A stretch of DNA of 64,000 nt. It comes from Dactylosporangium sp. AC04546 (lineage in GTDB: Bacteria; Actinomycetota; Actinomycetes; Mycobacteriales; Micromonosporaceae). The notes beneath the pieces were generated by a model, which saw only the letters and a program-made list of their open reading frames with translations, had not been told where the DNA came from and did no database searches. The DNA is taken from NCBI RefSeq assembly GCF_022095675.1, contig NZ_JAHYSG010000052.1, positions 1 to 64,000 on the forward strand, written 5' to 3'. Numbering within the stretch: the first letter of the stretch is position 1; the number at the start of each line of letters is the position of its first letter. This document shows, piece after piece, positions 43,205 to 52,315 of this stretch. Made by a program: the position numbers and the translations under genes.

Positions 43205-44506
43205 CTACTGAACGGGGGCAGTCATGGGCAACCCATTCTCCACAGCGGTGTAGAGGCGCTGCGGCCGCAGGAGGTCCTCGACGGTGTCGCGGACCCGGAT
43301 CAGGTACGACCGGCCGCCGTCGACGAGGACCTCGGCGGGATGGCCGTGGCTGAGGAACAACACCGGCGACGCGCTCGGCCCGTAGGCGCCCGACCGGAAG
43401 ATGCCGATGAGGTCGCCCGGGCGTACCGGCGGCAGGTCGACCGCCTTGCCCAGCGTGTCGCTCGGCGTGCAGAGCGGGCCGGTGACGTGCCACGACTCGG
43501 TGGCCGGCGCGTCGCGGCGGTTGAGCACCGCCATCGGGAAGTTGCGCTTGACGAACGAGCCGATGCCGACCGCCGCCATGTGGTGGTTGGTGCCGCCGTC
43601 GGCGACCGCGAACCGCTCCCCCATCGACGTCTTGGTCCCGGTGACCCGCACGACGTAGGTGCCGGCGGTCGCGGCGAGGTACCGCCCCGACTCCAGCAGC
43701 AGCCGGGTGCCCGGGTGCCGGTCGGCGAACGCCGCCACCACCGGGTTCAGCCGCTCGGTGAGCAGCACCGGGTCGAGGTCGCGCTCGCCGTCGAAGTAGG
43801 CGACGCCGAGGCCCCCGCCGACGTCGACGAGCTCCAGCGGGAAGCCGCACCGGGCGGCGACCCGCTCGGCCAGCTCGAAGATCCGCTCGGTGTTCTCGAC
43901 GATGACGTCCTCGCTGAGGATCCGGGTGCCGACGTACGCCTGGACCCCGATGACCCGCACGCCCGGGCGGCGCAGCAGGTCCGGGCCGAGGTCGAGGACC
44001 TGCTGCTCGTCGATGCCGAACTGGCGCGGCTTGCCGCCCATCGTCAGGCCGGAGCCGCGCACCGAGAAGGCCGGGTTGACCCGCAGCACGACCGGGGTGA
44101 CGACGCCGGCGGTGCGGGCGATGCCGTCCACGAGGTCGATCTCGGGCACCGACTCGCAGACCACGGCGGCCAGGCCGGCCCGGACGCAGGCGGTGAGCTC
44201 GGCGACGCTCTTGCCCGGGCCGAGGAAGATGACGTGCTCCGGCGGGATCCCGGCCCGCTGCGCGGTGACCAGCTCGGCCAGCGACGAGATCTCGGCGCGT
44301 GCGCCGAGTGAGCCGAGCAGCGCACAGATCGACAGGTTCGGGTTGGCCTTCAGCGAGAAGAAGATCTCCATCGCCGGGTGCAGCGCGGCGCGCAGCGTGC
44401 CGAACCGGTGGCGCAGTTCGTCGCCGTCGTAGAGGTACATCGGCGTGCCGTAGCGCTCGGCCAGCTCGCCGATCGTGATGCCCTGCACGGTGTGCTCGCC
44501 GGTCAT
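43205..44506 (-). CDS. Group III PLP-dependent decarboxylase (DapDC/ornithine decarboxylase-like)
   Basis: A 433-residue alanine-racemase-fold decarboxylase. The PLP lysine is in IFFSLKANPNLSICALL, the glycine-rich phosphate loop in LELVDVGGGLGVAYF, the beta-domain ESGRYLAATAGTYVV and the active-site cysteine in VTGPLCTPSDTLG, with GAYGPSASPVLF near the end. The family decarboxylates diaminopimelate, ornithine, lysine or acyl-linked amino acids. Its ATG overlaps the stop of the upstream ATP-grasp gene (ATGA), so ligation and decarboxylation are probably successive steps of one pathway. Confidence 0.9.
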   Translation of the reverse strand: MTGEHTVQGITIGELAERYGTPMYLYDGDELRHRFGTLRAALHPAMEIFFSLKANPNLSICALLGSLGARAEISSLAELVTAQRAGIPPEHVIFLGPGKSVAELTACVRAGLAAVVCESVPEIDLVDGIARTAGVVTPVVLRVNPAFSVRGSGLTMGGKPRQFGIDEQQVLDLGPDLLRRPGVRVIGVQAYVGTRILSEDVIVENTERIFELAERVAARCGFPLELVDVGGGLGVAYFDGERDLDPVLLTERLNPVVAAFADRHPGTRLLLESGRYLAATAGTYVVRVTGTKTSMGERFAVADGGTNHHMAAVGIGSFVKRNFPMAVLNRRDAPATESWHVTGPLCTPSDTLGKAVDLPPVRPGDLIGIFRSGAYGPSASPVLFLSHGHPAEVLVDGGRSYLIRVRDTVEDLLRPQRLYTAVENGLPMTAPVQ

Positions 44507-45870
44507 GTGGTGGTCCTCTCGGCCAGGCCGGCGAGCCGGCGGGTCAGCTCCTCGTCGATGGCCTCCGCCTCGGTCGCGGTACCGGCGACGAGCAGGGCGT
44601 AGAGCCGGCCGTCGAACGGCTTGCCGCCCTCGCCGGCGGCCGCGTTGACGGTGGCGAAGTTGTTCACGATCGCGCCGCTGCCGCCGGCCCGCGCCGGCAG
44701 AAGGTCGGCGATCGCGCCGCGCAGCTCGGCGTACGAGACCGGGCGGCCCAGCCGCAGCGGGTACTGCCGGGCCAGGGCCGCGCCGCCGTCCGGCACGCAC
44801 GCCTCCTGCAGCCGCACCTGGTAGGTCGACATGTTGCTGCGGGCGTTGATCTCGATGACCGGGAACAGCCGCTCGTCGTCGCCGACCAGCGCGTCGACCC
44901 CGGCGACGCCGTGGTAGCCGTCGGCGGCGAGGGCCGCGCCGATCGCCTCGGCCGCCGCCCGCACCTCGACCAGCTGCGCGGCGTCGAGCCGGGCCGGCAT
45001 GCGGTGTCCCTTGTGGACACCGTTGGCGGTGAGCGCCTCCTTGACGAAGTCGAACCGCGGGGTACCGTCGCGGCCCACGGTGACCTGGTAGTTGAGGTCG
45101 GCCCGCTTGCCGACCCAGGTCTCGACGACGAGCGTGAGCCGGTCGTCGCCGCGCCGCTCGGCCCGCTCGTGCAGCTTCCGGTCGAGCCGCAGCAGCATCG
45201 GCTCGTCCCGGACCGTCATGATGCCCTTGCCGGACACCCCGAACGCGTCCTTGACCACGACGGTCCGGCCGGCGGCCAGCAGCGCGCGGGCGGACTCGGC
45301 CGCGGCCCGCCACTCCTGCAGGGTCGTGCAGGTCCAGCCGTCCGGCTGGCGCAGCCCGAGCCGGTCGGCGAGCCGCCGGCTGTAGATCTTGCTGTTGACC
45401 GCCTTGCACACGGCGGCCGGGCTGCCCGCGATCCCCAGGCCGGTCGCCTCGGCCAGCTGCTCCTCCAGGGCCGAGACGCCGTGCGGGAGCAGTCGGGCCC
45501 CGCCCGGCGCGAGGGCCCGGAGCCGGCCGAGCAGCACCGGGTCGGCGAGCGCGTCGGCGGTGACCACGCGGGCCGGGTCGCCGTCGCCGGCGGCGAGCAC
45601 GCGCGGCAGGTCGAGGCCGAGCCGGGCCAGGTCGTCGAGGTGGTCCGGGTCGGGCGCGGCCTTGAGCACCACCGCGTCACCGCCGCCGGCGAGCAGCAGC
45701 GCGAACTCGTCCATCCGGTGCACCATCGCCGCGGAAGTGCCGAAGGCGTAGCGGGGCAGCCCCGGCTCGCCCTCCGCCCAGCGGTCCTCGACCTCGAAGT
45801 TGCCGACGAAGACCAGGGGCGTGGCGGCGTCCCCGGTCGTCGCCCGCTTGAGCCGGGGCAGGAATGGCAT
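44503..45870 (-). CDS. ATP-grasp ligase with preATP-grasp domain
   Basis: A 455-residue protein. Residues 1-140 resemble the preATP-grasp domain (VFVGNFEVEDRW; LLPHGVSALEEQLAE). The ATP-grasp part follows: SKIYSRRLADRLGLRQPDG, the phosphate-binding VVVKDAFGVSGKGIM, and the metal-binding FPVIEINARSNMSTYQV. Relatives join carboxylates to amines with ATP, for example amino-acid or peptide ligases of natural-product pathways. It is divergent from the nucleotide-sugar dehydrogenase, with 155 bases between. No clear Shine-Dalgarno sequence is seen. Confidence 0.87.
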   Translation of the reverse strand: MPFLPRLKRATTGDAATPLVFVGNFEVEDRWAEGEPGLPRYAFGTSAAMVHRMDEFALLLAGGGDAVVLKAAPDPDHLDDLARLGLDLPRVLAAGDGDPARVVTADALADPVLLGRLRALAPGGARLLPHGVSALEEQLAEATGLGIAGSPAAVCKAVNSKIYSRRLADRLGLRQPDGWTCTTLQEWRAAAESARALLAAGRTVVVKDAFGVSGKGIMTVRDEPMLLRLDRKLHERAERRGDDRLTLVVETWVGKRADLNYQVTVGRDGTPRFDFVKEALTANGVHKGHRMPARLDAAQLVEVRAAAEAIGAALAADGYHGVAGVDALVGDDERLFPVIEINARSNMSTYQVRLQEACVPDGGAALARQYPLRLGRPVSYAELRGAIADLLPARAGGSGAIVNNFATVNAAAGEGGKPFDGRLYALLVAGTATEAEAIDEELTRRLAGLAERTTT

Positions 45871-46025
45871 GGCGTCAACCGTCCGCCGCCGCGCCGGACC
45901 CAGGAAGTCGCGATGGTGCGCCCATGCGGCGGGGCGGTTGGCGTACCCGGTCGGGCAGCTTGAGGCGGCCCGCGGGCGCGGCTAGCGTCCGTGCCGCGAC
46001 CGGTGGCCCGAGCGGAGGACGACTG

Positions 46026-47321
46026 ATGCCCGACCAGCAGACCATCACTGACCGCTACGACGTCGCGGTCGTCGGCCTCGGCTACGTCGGGCTCCCGCTC
46101 GCCGGGCTGTTCGCCGCCGCGGGCGTGCGGGCACTCGGGGTCGACACCGACCCGGCGGCCCGGGCCGCGGCGGCCCGCGGCGAGCCCGGGTTCTTCGAGC
46201 CCGGCCTGCCCGGCCTGCTGACGCGGAGCGGGCTCGAGCTGGCCGGCGCCCTGCCCGCGCAGCCGCCGGCCGCGGTGGTCATCTGCGTCGGCACCCCGGT
46301 CGACGAGGAGACCCGCACGCCGGACCTGCGCCAGCTGGTCGCGGCGACCGAGCACGTGGCCGCCCACCTGGGCCCGGACACGCTGGTCGTGGTGCGCAGC
46401 ACGGTGCCGGTCGGCACCTGCCGCACGGTGGTCCTGCCGATCCTGCGCCGGGCGGTGGACCAGCCGCTGCTGGCGTTCTGCCCGGAGCGGACGATCCAGG
46501 GCCGGGCGGTGGCCGAGATCCAGCAGCTGCCACAGGTGATCGGCGGGCTCGACGAGCGGTCGCTCGAACGGGCGCGCGAGCTCCTCGCGCCGCTGGCCGC
46601 CGACCAGGTCACCGTGTCCTCGCTGGAGGCGGCCGAGCTGGTGAAGCTCGCCTGCAACGCGCACACCGACCTCATCTACGGCTTCGGCAATGAGCTGGCG
46701 ACCATCGCCGAGCACCTCGGGCTCGACGCGCACGAGGTGATCCGCGGGGCCAACCTGCGCTACCCGCGGCCCGACCTGGCCCGGCCCGGGTTCGTCGGCG
46801 GCAGCTGCCTGACCAAGGACCCGTACCTGCTCGCGCACAGCGCCCGCGCGGCCGGCTACGAGCCGCCGATGGTCGCCGCGTCCCGGGCCGTGAACGAGGC
46901 GGTACCGGTGCGCGCGGCCCGGCGGGTCCTGGCGGCGCTGGCGGGTCGGGCCACGCCGGTCGCCGAGTGCACGGTGCTCGTCTGCGGGGTCGCCTACAAG
47001 GGCCGCCCGGAGACCGACGACGTGCGCGGCGCCGCGTCGGTGACGATCGCCCGCGAGCTGGGCCCGTGGGTGGGCCGGCTGCTCGGCCACGACCCGCTCG
47101 TGCCGGCGGCCCGCATCGCCGCGGCCGGGCTGGAGCCGGTCGCCCTGGCCGACGGCCTGCGCGCCGCCGACGCGCTGGTCGTGCTCACCGACCACCCGGC
47201 GTACGCCGGCCTGACCGCCGACGTCGTCCGGGCGCCCGTGGTGTTCGACATGTGGAGCGTGCTCGCCGACCGGCTGCGCGACGCGCCCGGTGTCGTGTAC
47301 CTCGAGCTCGGCCGTGGCTGA
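46026..47321 (+). CDS. Nucleotide-sugar 6-dehydrogenase (UDP-ManNAc/UDP-glucose dehydrogenase family)
   Basis: A 431-residue dehydrogenase. The NAD-binding motif is VAVVGLGYVGLPLAGLFAAAG; ICVGTPVDEETRTPDL, VVRSTVPVGTCRTVV and FCPERTIQGRAVAEI follow; the catalytic cysteine is in FVGGSCLTKDPYLLA. The C-terminal domain has VAYKGRPETDDVRGA. ERT after FCP is closer to the WecC (UDP-N-acetylmannosaminuronate) branch. It oxidises C6 of an NDP-sugar to the uronate. GGAGG precedes the ATG. It overlaps the glycosyltransferase gene by eight bases. Confidence 0.9.
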   Translation: MPDQQTITDRYDVAVVGLGYVGLPLAGLFAAAGVRALGVDTDPAARAAAARGEPGFFEPGLPGLLTRSGLELAGALPAQPPAAVVICVGTPVDEETRTPDLRQLVAATEHVAAHLGPDTLVVVRSTVPVGTCRTVVLPILRRAVDQPLLAFCPERTIQGRAVAEIQQLPQVIGGLDERSLERARELLAPLAADQVTVSSLEAAELVKLACNAHTDLIYGFGNELATIAEHLGLDAHEVIRGANLRYPRPDLARPGFVGGSCLTKDPYLLAHSARAAGYEPPMVAASRAVNEAVPVRAARRVLAALAGRATPVAECTVLVCGVAYKGRPETDDVRGAASVTIARELGPWVGRLLGHDPLVPAARIAAAGLEPVALADGLRAADALVVLTDHPAYAGLTADVVRAPVVFDMWSVLADRLRDAPGVVYLELGRG

Positions 47322-48375
47322 GGCCCGGCGCCGGATCCTCACCGTCTTCGCCGGCCTCCCCGGCGGCCAGACATCGGGTGCGCAGCGCATGGCGTGGCGC
47401 ACCACGGCCGCCCTCGCCCGCCGCGGCCACATCGTGGCGGTGCGGACCGACGCGGCCCCACCATCCGAGGTGGACACCGCATTCGCCGAACCGGCCGGCT
47501 TCGTCCCCGACGTCGTGCACGCCTACGACCTGGCGCTGCCCGGCGCGGTGGTGCTGGCCCGGGACCTGGCCCGGCGCTGCGGTGCCGTGTTCGTCCTCAC
47601 CCCCGCGTCGGCGCCGTCGGTCTGGCCGGACGTGGACCTCGGGGCCCGGCTGTGCGCCGCCGCCGAGGCGCTCTTCCTGCTCACCCCGGCCGAGGCGGCG
47701 GCGCTGCGGGCGTTCGGCGCCGACCCGGCCCGGCTGCGGACCCTGCCGTCGGCGCCCGATCTCGCCGGCCGCCCGGACCCGGACGGCTTCCGGGCCCGCC
47801 ACGGCATCGCCGGCCCACTGGTGCTGTTCCTCGGCCGGCGGGTGGCGACGAAGGGCTACCGGGTGCTGCTCGACGCCGCGCCGCGGGTCTGGGCCGACCA
47901 TCCGGGCACGACGTTCGCGTTCGCGGGCCCGTACGCCGAGCCGGGGGCCGCGGCGGCGTTCGCGGCCGCCGACCCGCGGATCCGCGACCTCGGCGTGCTG
48001 GACGAGCAGGCCAAGCATGACGCGCTCGCCGCCTGCGACGTGTTCTGCCTGCCCACGTCGGCCGACGTGTTCCCGCTGGTCTTCGCCGAGGCGTGGAGCC
48101 TGGCCCGGCCGGTGGTGACCGGCCGGTTCCCGGGGGTGCGCGACGTGGTCGGCGACGGCGTCGACGGCCTGGTGGTGGCGGCGCGGGCGGCCGACGTGGC
48201 GGCGGCCGTGGGCCGGTTGCTGGCCGACCCGGCGCTGCGGGCGGCCCTGGGCGCCCGGGGACGGGCCCGGGTCGCGGCGACGATGGGCTGGGACCGGGTC
48301 GCCGCCGCGGTGGAGGCCGGCTATCCCGGGTACAGGACCACCTTCAGCGCGCCGCCGCGGTCGAACAGGTCGTAG
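47314..48375 (+). CDS. GT4-family glycosyltransferase
   Basis: About 353 residues with the GT-B fold. The N-terminal RILTVFAGLPGGQTSGAQRM is an acceptor-side loop; LVLFLGRRVATKGYRVLLDA starts the donor domain; the donor-binding motif is LPTSADVFPLVFAEAWSLARPVV, an E-x7-E-like GT4 signature. It would transfer the sugar oxidised by the preceding dehydrogenase. The GTG at 47314 within GTGGCTGA is chosen; an ATG at 47290 is an alternative. The last 55 bases overlap the convergent dehydrogenase gene. Confidence 0.88.
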   Translation: MAEARRRILTVFAGLPGGQTSGAQRMAWRTTAALARRGHIVAVRTDAAPPSEVDTAFAEPAGFVPDVVHAYDLALPGAVVLARDLARRCGAVFVLTPASAPSVWPDVDLGARLCAAAEALFLLTPAEAAALRAFGADPARLRTLPSAPDLAGRPDPDGFRARHGIAGPLVLFLGRRVATKGYRVLLDAAPRVWADHPGTTFAFAGPYAEPGAAAAFAAADPRIRDLGVLDEQAKHDALAACDVFCLPTSADVFPLVFAEAWSLARPVVTGRFPGVRDVVGDGVDGLVVAARAADVAAAVGRLLADPALRAALGARGRARVAATMGWDRVAAAVEAGYPGYRTTFSAPPRSNRS

Positions 48376-49355
48376 GCCGCGGGCGCCTCGTCCAGCGGGA
48401 ACCGGTGCGACACCAGCGCCGCCGGGTCGAGGCGGCCCGAGCTGATGAGCTCCAGCGCCGGCGCCCGGTCGGCGATCGGGTCCCCCACGACGAACCGGAC
48501 CGTCAGCTCCCGCGCGAACCCCGTCCCGGTCGGCAGCGGCGCGTCGGTGGCGTGGTGGGCCCCGACGACGGCGATCCGCCCGCGCGGCCCGGCCACCAGC
48601 ATCGCCTGGGCCAGGGCGGCCGGAGAGCCGACCGCCTCGACCACCGCGTCGGCCGGTCCGCCGGAGGCGGCGAGCGCGTCCGCGAGGCCGTCCGGGGCGA
48701 CCGCCGCGAACCCGAGCGCCTCGGCCGCGGCCCGCCGGGCCGGCAGCGGGTCGGCGACGACGACCCGGGCCGCGCCGGCCTCCCGGGCACACATGGCGCT
48801 GAGCAGGCCGACCGGGCCACCGCCGACGACCGCGACCGACTCACCGGGCGTCACCGAGGAGCGCCGGATCGCGGTGTGCGCGGTGGTGAGCGTGTCGCAC
48901 ACGAACAGCGCCTGCTCGGGGGTCACCGACGCTGGGCGGCGGGCCAGCACGTACGCGGCGTGCGGCACCAGCACCAGGTCGGCCTGCCCGCCGTCGACGG
49001 CGGCCCCGACGACGGTGGAGTAGCCGAACAGCGTCGCCGACGGGCACTGGTAGTGCCAGCCCCGGGCGCAGACCCGGCAGGTACCGCAGCTGATGAGGTC
49101 GGACGCGAACACCTCGTCGCCGGGCCGGTGGCCGGCGTCGGCGCCGGCGGCGACCACGGTCCCGACGAACTCGTGGCCGAGCACGGTGCCGGGCGCGAAG
49201 CCGGGGATCTCGCCGCGGTACGGGTGCAGGTCGGTGCCGCAGATCGCCGCGCAGGTGACCCGCACCAGCGCGTCGCCGGGCCCGCACCGGGGCGGCTCGG
49301 GCAGGTCGCGGCGCACCCGCACCCGCCGGGGTCCCTCGTACACCACACCGCGCAT
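48321..49355 (-). CDS. Zinc-dependent alcohol/sugar dehydrogenase
   Basis: A 344-residue MDR enzyme with both zinc sites: catalytic CAAICGTDLHPYRGEI and GHEFVGTVV; structural CGTCRVCARGWHYQC. The NAD-binding region reads VAVVGGGPVGLLSAMCAREAG. It oxidises an alcohol, possibly a sugar or cyclitol hydroxyl, with NAD+. It is the last gene of the operon beginning at 55303, three bases after the glycosidase gene. Its 3' end overlaps the convergent glycosyltransferase by 55 bases. Confidence 0.9.
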   Translation of the reverse strand: MRGVVYEGPRRVRVRRDLPEPPRCGPGDALVRVTCAAICGTDLHPYRGEIPGFAPGTVLGHEFVGTVVAAGADAGHRPGDEVFASDLISCGTCRVCARGWHYQCPSATLFGYSTVVGAAVDGGQADLVLVPHAAYVLARRPASVTPEQALFVCDTLTTAHTAIRRSSVTPGESVAVVGGGPVGLLSAMCAREAGAARVVVADPLPARRAAAEALGFAAVAPDGLADALAASGGPADAVVEAVGSPAALAQAMLVAGPRGRIAVVGAHHATDAPLPTGTGFARELTVRFVVGDPIADRAPALELISSGRLDPAALVSHRFPLDEAPAAYDLFDRGGALKVVLYPG

Positions 49356-49358
49356 CCC

Positions 49359-51176
49359 TCAGCCCTCCACGTTGACGATCGCCCAGTCCTTGCCCGGCAG
49401 CGCCACGCGCCGGGTCGCGCCGGACGGCCGGCGCAGCTCGGTGTCGGCCGGGGTGGCCCGGTGGTTGACCGCCAGCACCGCGCCCGGCGGCTCGACCAGC
49501 GCCACCAGCTCGACGTCGGGGTCGTCGCACGAGACGTCGGGCACGACGCCGGCGCCGGCCGCGACCGTCGCGTACCAGGCGTGCCAGGGCGCCGCGTCGA
49601 GGCGGTGCGGATGGTCGAGCAGCCGTTCGAGGGGCAGCGGCGCGAAGTAGACGGTGCCGGCGCCGGCCCGGTTGCGCAGCAGCGCGGGTGCCCCGTCGGC
49701 GAACGTCGCGAGCACCTCCGCGGTCGTCGGGCGGACCTCGGCCAGCAGCTCGCCCGCCGGGACGCGCACCGGCCAGGTGACGCCGGCCCAGGCGAACTCG
49801 CGCGGCCCGCCCTCGGCAAGCGCGAAGTCGACGAGCTCGGCGCCGGCGAGGGCCGCGCCGGGGAAGCCGTGCAGGTGGTCGTCGAGGGTGAACCAGACGG
49901 TACCGCCGGCGCGGACCACGGCGTGCAGGCGGTCGAGGTCGGCCGCGGTCACCTGCTGTACCGAGGGGCAGATCACCACGTCGTAGCCGGTGAGGTCGCC
50001 GGTCACCAGGTCGCAGCGCAGGTGGGCCCGCTTGAGCAGCAGGTAGGCGTAGAACGTGGCGAGCGCCGGCCCGGCCGGGTCGAGGTACGAGGCGGCGCCA
50101 CCCGACGGCGGCGGGCCGCCGGCGAAGAGCGCCACCCGGGCCCGGCCCGGCGCCGGGCGCAGCGCGGCCGCGTGCCGGGCCAGCCGTCGCACGGCGGCCA
50201 TCCGCGGCTTCGGCACACCGTCCACATCGGACAGCCCGGCGAACCGCTCCATGGGCCGGGCGTCGTAGGGCTCGGCGGTGGAGGCGACGTCCTGCCAGCA
50301 CCAGTAGATCGCGCCGAGCCCGCCGCCGGCGAGGCACGACGCCGTGCTCGCGGCGAGGTGCCCGGTCGCGACCGCCTCGTCGGTGCCGTAGCTGCCGAGC
50401 TCGTCCACGAGGGACGGCCGCCAGGCCGACGCGTACCAGGCCGCGAACGCCGCCAGGTGGCTCGCCTTCACCGCGCGGGTCGACTCGACGCTGCCGGGCG
50501 ACCAGGTGGGGAACGCGTGCACGGCGGTGACGTCCAGCCCGCCGGTGCGCCGCACGTCGAAGGCCGACGGGCCGAAGACCGCGCTCGCGTCGTTGGCCTG
50601 GCAGACCAGCGTCCCCGGGGCGGCGGCGCGCACCGCGTCGGCGAGCGTGCGCCGCCAGCGCTCGACCTCGGCGACCGTCAGCCCGGCCGCCTCGGCCGGG
50701 TCGACGTTGCCGATCTCGTCGCCGAGGTCGACCAGGAGCAGCGCGTCCGCGCCGGCGAGGGCACCCGCGACGGCGCCGGCGTAGCGGGCCTGCGCCGCCA
50801 GCAGGTCCGGGTCGCGCCACAGGCTGCGGCCGCGCCGCCAGGGCGGGTCGAGCCGCTGGCCGTTCATCCAGATCGTGACGAGGGACAGCACGCAGGCCAG
50901 GCCGTGCCGGCCGGCCGCGTCGACCGCCCAGCGCACCCGGTCGAGCACGGCCGGGTCGAGGCGGCCCTCGTCCGGTTCGGCGTCGCGCCAGAACAGGAAC
51001 AGGCGCACGGTGTTCAGCCCGGTCGCGGCGATGGCGGCGAAGTCGTCCTCGACGGCCTTCGGCGCCCAGTCCCGCCACAGCTCGCAGCCGGCGGCGGCGG
51101 GCCAGTAGGTGACGCCGAGCGGGGTGAACGGCGCGCCGTCGCGGGTCAGGCGACCGTTGTCGATGTGGTACGTCAC
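49359..51176 (-). CDS. Clan GH-A glycosidase-like protein of unassigned family
   Basis: A 605-residue protein. It starts directly with a TIM-barrel (FTPLGVTYWPAAAGCELWRD; LNTVRLFLFWRDAEP). The expected acid/base pair is LVDLGDEIGNVD, with DE where clan GH-A enzymes usually have NE; the nucleophile position is LVDELGSYGTDE. A second domain (about 335-500) resembles the beta-galactosidase trimerisation fold (VALFAGGPPPSGG; VVICPSVQQVTAADLDRL). No signal peptide. The start GTG overlaps the aminotransferase stop (GTGA). Its place inside a sugar-nucleotide operon suggests trimming of an intermediate. Confidence 0.8.
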   Translation of the reverse strand: MTYHIDNGRLTRDGAPFTPLGVTYWPAAAGCELWRDWAPKAVEDDFAAIAATGLNTVRLFLFWRDAEPDEGRLDPAVLDRVRWAVDAAGRHGLACVLSLVTIWMNGQRLDPPWRRGRSLWRDPDLLAAQARYAGAVAGALAGADALLLVDLGDEIGNVDPAEAAGLTVAEVERWRRTLADAVRAAAPGTLVCQANDASAVFGPSAFDVRRTGGLDVTAVHAFPTWSPGSVESTRAVKASHLAAFAAWYASAWRPSLVDELGSYGTDEAVATGHLAASTASCLAGGGLGAIYWCWQDVASTAEPYDARPMERFAGLSDVDGVPKPRMAAVRRLARHAAALRPAPGRARVALFAGGPPPSGGAASYLDPAGPALATFYAYLLLKRAHLRCDLVTGDLTGYDVVICPSVQQVTAADLDRLHAVVRAGGTVWFTLDDHLHGFPGAALAGAELVDFALAEGGPREFAWAGVTWPVRVPAGELLAEVRPTTAEVLATFADGAPALLRNRAGAGTVYFAPLPLERLLDHPHRLDAAPWHAWYATVAAGAGVVPDVSCDDPDVELVALVEPPGAVLAVNHRATPADTELRRPSGATRRVALPGKDWAIVNVEG

Positions 51177-52315
51177 GCCGTCAACGCCGCTCGGACGGCG
51201 TGCACGACGTGGTCGGCGTCGGCGTCGCTGAGCAGGGCGTGCAGCGGGAGGCTCACCAGCCGCCCGGCGAGCGCGTCGAGGACGGGCAGGGGCCGCCCGG
51301 TGCTGCGATAGCGGCGGCGGTACAGCGACATGTGGTGGATCGGCTGGTAGTGCACGGACGTCTGGACGCGGTTGCGCCACAGCGCGGCCCGGAACGCGTC
51401 CCGGTCGGCGCCGTCGGGCAGCAGCACCGGGAACAGGTGGTGGGCCTCGTCCGGCTGCGCCGCCGTGCCCGGCAGGCCGAGGCCGGGCACGTCGCCCAGC
51501 CCGGCGCGGTAGCGGGCGGCCAGCGCCGCGCGCCGCCGCCGCTCGTCGGGCAGCCGGCCGAGCTGGACCCGGCCGATCGCCGACGCGATCTCGGTCGGCC
51601 GGTAGTTGAGGCCGACGTCGTCGACGTCGTAGCTCGCAACCGCGTCGGTGCTGCGCTCCCAGGTGGCCCGGGTGAGGCTGTGCGAGCGCAGCCGGCGGAT
51701 GCGCGCCAGGCGGCCCGGGTCGGCGGCGACGACCATGCCGCCCTCGCCGGTGGTGAGGTTCTTCGTGGCGAAGAAGCTGAAGCAGCCGACGTCGCCGACG
51801 GTGCCGAGCGCGCCGGCCGGGTGGGCCACGACGGGCGCGTGGGCGGCGTCCTCGACAAGCGCGACGGGCGTGCCGGCGAGCAGGTCCCGCAGCGCCGTCA
51901 GGTCGGCCGCCCGGCCGGCGTAATGGGTCGCGACGACCGCGCGGACCGCGGGGTTGAGCAGCCGGGCGACGTCCGCCGGGTCGATCGTGAGGTCGTCGGC
52001 CGAGCGGACGTCGGCGAAGACGGGCGTGGCGCCGTGCAGCGCGACGACGGCGGCCCCGGCGACGAACGTCAGGCTCGGCACGATCACCTGGTCGCCGGGG
52101 CGCAGGTCGAGCGAGAGCATCGCGAGGTGCAGCGCGGCGGTACCGCTGGACACCGCGACCGCGTCGCCGACACCGAGGGCCGCGGCGAACTCCAGCTCGA
52201 ACGACCGGGTGACCGGGCCGGCCGACAGCCAGCGCGAGCGCAGCACCTCGGTCACCGCCGCGATCTCCGCGTCGCCGACGGTGGTGTCGGCCAGCATGAT
52301 CATCGCCTCGCTCAT
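51173..52315 (-). CDS. DegT/DnrJ/EryC1/StrS sugar aminotransferase
   Basis: A 380-residue PLP enzyme. Motifs: TVGDAEIAAVTEVLRSRWLS at the N-terminus, VSSGTAALHLAMLSLDLRPG, EDAAHAPVV with the PLP-binding aspartate, and the PLP lysine in CFSFFATKNLTTGEGGMVV. It transfers an amino group from glutamate to a keto-sugar nucleotide. The ATG at 52315 overlaps the preceding epimerase stop (ATGA), and its own stop overlaps the glycosidase start. It indicates an amino sugar product. Confidence 0.92.
   Translation of the reverse strand: MSEAMIMLADTTVGDAEIAAVTEVLRSRWLSAGPVTRSFELEFAAALGVGDAVAVSSGTAALHLAMLSLDLRPGDQVIVPSLTFVAGAAVVALHGATPVFADVRSADDLTIDPADVARLLNPAVRAVVATHYAGRAADLTALRDLLAGTPVALVEDAAHAPVVAHPAGALGTVGDVGCFSFFATKNLTTGEGGMVVAADPGRLARIRRLRSHSLTRATWERSTDAVASYDVDDVGLNYRPTEIASAIGRVQLGRLPDERRRRAALAARYRAGLGDVPGLGLPGTAAQPDEAHHLFPVLLPDGADRDAFRAALWRNRVQTSVHYQPIHHMSLYRRRYRSTGRPLPVLDALAGRLVSLPLHALLSDADADHVVHAVRAALTA

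Noticed and set aside
43164..43211. Tiny 15-codon ORF (ATG..TGA) between the SDR gene and the decarboxylase
   Set aside because: It has no Shine-Dalgarno sequence and its alanine run comes from a GC palindrome; it is more likely spacer or terminator sequence.
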